From positions 1-24,260 of the forward strand of contig JAHHTX010000022.1 of assembly GCA_020024255.1 (NCBI GenBank): a stretch of DNA of 24,260 nt, read 5' to 3'. This stretch comes from Anaerotignum sp. GTDB lineage: Bacteria; Bacillota; Clostridia; Lachnospirales; Anaerotignaceae. Made by a program: the position numbers and the translations under genes. Under the pieces are notes generated by a model, which was given only the letters and a program-made list of their open reading frames with translations, had not been told where the DNA came from and searched no databases. Below are positions 23,401 through 24,260 of the stretch, piece after piece. How positions within the stretch are numbered: the stretch's first letter is position 1; every line of letters starts with the position of its first letter.

Positions 23401-23995
23401 TCTTGACCACGTTCTGGCATCTGGTGCAGACGTAAACGTATTGGTTGTAGATACAGAACTTTACTCCAACACAGGTGGTCAGTCCTCCAAGGCTACACCT
23501 ATCGGTGCTGTTGTACAGTTCGCAGCAGGTGGTAAACCTACAGTAAAGAAAGATTTGGGTATGCTGGCAATGAGCTACGGTTACATCTATGTAGCACAGG
23601 TATCCTTGGGTGCTAACCCTGCACAGCTTATCAAGGCACTGAAAGAAGCAGAAGCATATAAAGGACCTTCCCTGATTATCGCTTACGCTCCTTGTATCAA
23701 CCATGGTATCTCCAAGGGTATGGCAAATGCAGAACAGGAAGCAAAAATGGCAGTAGATGCCGGTTACTGGTTCCTGTATCGTTACAACCCTGATCTGAAG
23801 AAGGAAGGCAAGAACCCCTTCATTCTGGATTCCAAAGAACCTACTTTGGACTACAATGAATTCATCATGGGTGAAGTACGTTACTCCTCTTTGGTTCGTA
23901 CATTCCCTGAAACAGCAGAGGTACTGTTGAAAGAAGCAGCAGACCATGCGAAAGAAAAATACGAATCTTACAAGAAGATGGCTGAACAGAAATAA
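20462..23995 (+). CDS. nifJ: Pyruvate:ferredoxin (flavodoxin) oxidoreductase
   Basis: A 1,177-residue single-chain PFOR, full length. It oxidises pyruvate with CoA to acetyl-CoA and CO2, passing electrons to ferredoxin. The N-terminal TPP-related domain has GNEAAAYISYAFTEVATIYP followed by ITPSSPMAE; the ferredoxin-like domain holds two 4Fe-4S motifs, C691-C694-C697-C701 and C748-C751-C754-C758; the proximal cluster uses C814, C817, C842 and C1078. TPP-binding GGDGWAYDIG begins at 968 and continues to DTELYSNTGGQ. AAAGGAG precedes the ATG. Codon choice is more uniform than in neighbouring genes, fitting high expression. It stands alone between its promoter and the terminator at 24039. Confidence 0.97.
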   Translation: MSTKVMKTMDGNEAAAYISYAFTEVATIYPITPSSPMAELVDSWSANGKKNIFGQTVRLVEMESEAGAAGAMHGALEAGTLTTTYTASQGLLLMIPGIYRIAGQLKPGVFHISSRTVGTHAFSIFGDHSDVMACRQIGAAMLSSGSVQEVMDLAGVAHLAAIKGSVPFMHFFDGFRTSHELQKIEVMDYEDLAKLVDQDALRKFRKNALNPEHPVQRSTVQNPDVFFQNREAATPFYTRLPEIVEDYMNEINKITGRNYKLFNYFGAPDAEHVIVAMGSVTGVAQEVVEFLTAKGEKVGFLQVHLYRPFSIKHLLNELPETAKVITVLDRTKEPGALGEPLYEDVCAAIIESGRTPKMLAGRYGLSSKDVTPAQIVAVFDNMKNGQKNHFTVGINDDVSMSSIEVSEEPEVTDKSTIACKFWGLGSDGTVGANKNSIKIIGDHTDKYAQAYFEYDTKKSGGITKSHLRFGDVPIRSSYLVFKADFVACHNQSYIQKYDIVSEIKPGGTFLLNCGWKGEELDKHLPADVKRYIANNNIHFYTIDAVEICREIGLGNRTNTVLQSAFFKLANIIPVDDAVEYMKAAIQKSYGLKGEKVVNMNYAAVDAGLTGLVKVDIPDSWKDAKDVNQDDVKNILPEYVEKLMIPMNKLKGDNLPVSAFLGLEDGTAPLGTSQYEKRGVAIDVPEWDPTKCIQCNQCSYVCPHASIRPFLLTDEEVENAPEGYRAVAAKGAGDIAKYKFCIQVDPLDCQGCGVCVTACPAKEKALVMKPLETQMHEQPNWDYSVKLSYKENPLDKYSVKGSQFEQPLLEFSGACAGCGETAYAKLMTQLYGDRMYLANATGCTQAWGAAAPSVPYTTNKDGWGPAWSNSLFENNAEFSLGMVLAVQQQRERVTMKLKDLLALTDDAEFKAAAQTWLDNYDDGHRSKADTMALLAALDKLSVSGEAAELKAFILDNKEHLTKKSMWMYGGDGWAYDIGYGGLDHVLASGADVNVLVVDTELYSNTGGQSSKATPIGAVVQFAAGGKPTVKKDLGMLAMSYGYIYVAQVSLGANPAQLIKALKEAEAYKGPSLIIAYAPCINHGISKGMANAEQEAKMAVDAGYWFLYRYNPDLKKEGKNPFILDSKEPTLDYNEFIMGEVRYSSLVRTFPETAEVLLKEAADHAKEKYESYKKMAEQK

Positions 23996-24038
23996 GCTGA
24001 CTGTAACAAAATAGATTGATTTATCGTGCTCAAGAAAT

Positions 24039-24078
24039 AAGAATGGGTTTTCCGTGAAAACGGAAAGCCCATTCTTTT
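24039..24078 (+). terminator. Strong terminator of nifJ
   Basis: AAGAATGGG-TTTCCGT pairs with ACGGAAA-CCCATTCTT (one G-T position inside), a GAAA-type loop, then a run of Ts. Confidence 0.9.
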
Positions 24079-24194
24079 TTAGAGAAAAGAGGATTACCGT
24101 AATCTGAAAGTCATATAATGCAGTATAGAAAGTTCTTTTTTTAACAGTTTACCTGACAATCCCCAAAAAAGTTGTTAAAAAATAAATAAAATTA

Positions 24195-24223
24195 TTTACA
24201 AATTGCGGAATGTATTATACAAT
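24195..24223 (+). promoter_or_regulatory. Sigma-A promoter facing the right edge
   Basis: TTTACA (24195-24200), 17-base spacer, TACAAT (24218-24223). The gene it serves lies beyond the window; no start codon with a ribosome binding site is visible before 24260. Confidence 0.65.
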
Positions 24224-24260
24224 ATAGAAAAAGCGTTGGATATAGTTTGTTATATATGAC

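Overview
The window looks like a chromosomal segment of an anaerobic, low-to-moderate-GC Firmicute of the class Clostridia; Lachnospirales-like is my best guess from gene content, not a measured placement. Grounds: a pyruvate:ferredoxin oxidoreductase, a bacteriohemerythrin, strong AGGAGG-type ribosome binding sites, sigma-A promoters with near-consensus boxes, a SigV/RsiV-type sigma/anti-sigma pair, a tetrahydrofolate riboswitch, and a two-gene SufC-SufB system of the type seen in strict anaerobes. I see 24 protein genes, no tRNA or rRNA, no CRISPR array and no transposase.

Layout. 1-1,960 (+): bacteriohemerythrin, a secreted stalk-domain protein with a C-terminal metal-site motif, and a small lipoprotein made almost entirely of ten TDEAA repeats, most with their own promoter or terminator. 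2,041-3,405 (-): an RsiV-like anti-sigma factor and its ECF sigma factor, with a probable autoregulatory ECF promoter. 3,610-4,734 (+): a small DUF4321-type membrane protein and endonuclease IV. 4,790-6,657 (-): a FolT-type ECF transporter substrate component preceded by a well-folded THF riboswitch, then two coupled genes I do not recognise. 7,080-11,047 (+): SufC-SufB, signal peptidase I, a zinc-ribbon protein, thymidylate synthase and dihydrofolate reductase. 11,270-14,194 (+): a BlaI-type repressor and an 850-residue membrane protein joining a BlaR1-type M56 protease, a duplicated extracytoplasmic domain and a C-terminal M23 peptidoglycan endopeptidase. 14,367-20,251 (-): CCA-adding enzyme, a DUF6994-like protein, lysyl-tRNA synthetase with a C-terminal Trbp111-type domain, GreA and an unrecognised 310-residue protein. 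20,462-23,995 (+): pyruvate:ferredoxin oxidoreductase, then a promoter for a gene beyond the right edge.

Themes. Folate: the THF riboswitch controls folate uptake while thyA-folA nearby turn over the same cofactor. Cell-envelope surveillance: SigV/RsiV (lysozyme sensing in relatives), the BlaI/M56-M23 pair, and a signal peptidase of the class that cleaves RsiV in Bacillus. Anaerobic Fe-S metabolism: SufC-SufB and the cluster-rich PFOR. The strongest candidate for something poorly described is the M56 / duplicated domain / M23 protein under a nested-palindrome BlaI-type operator.
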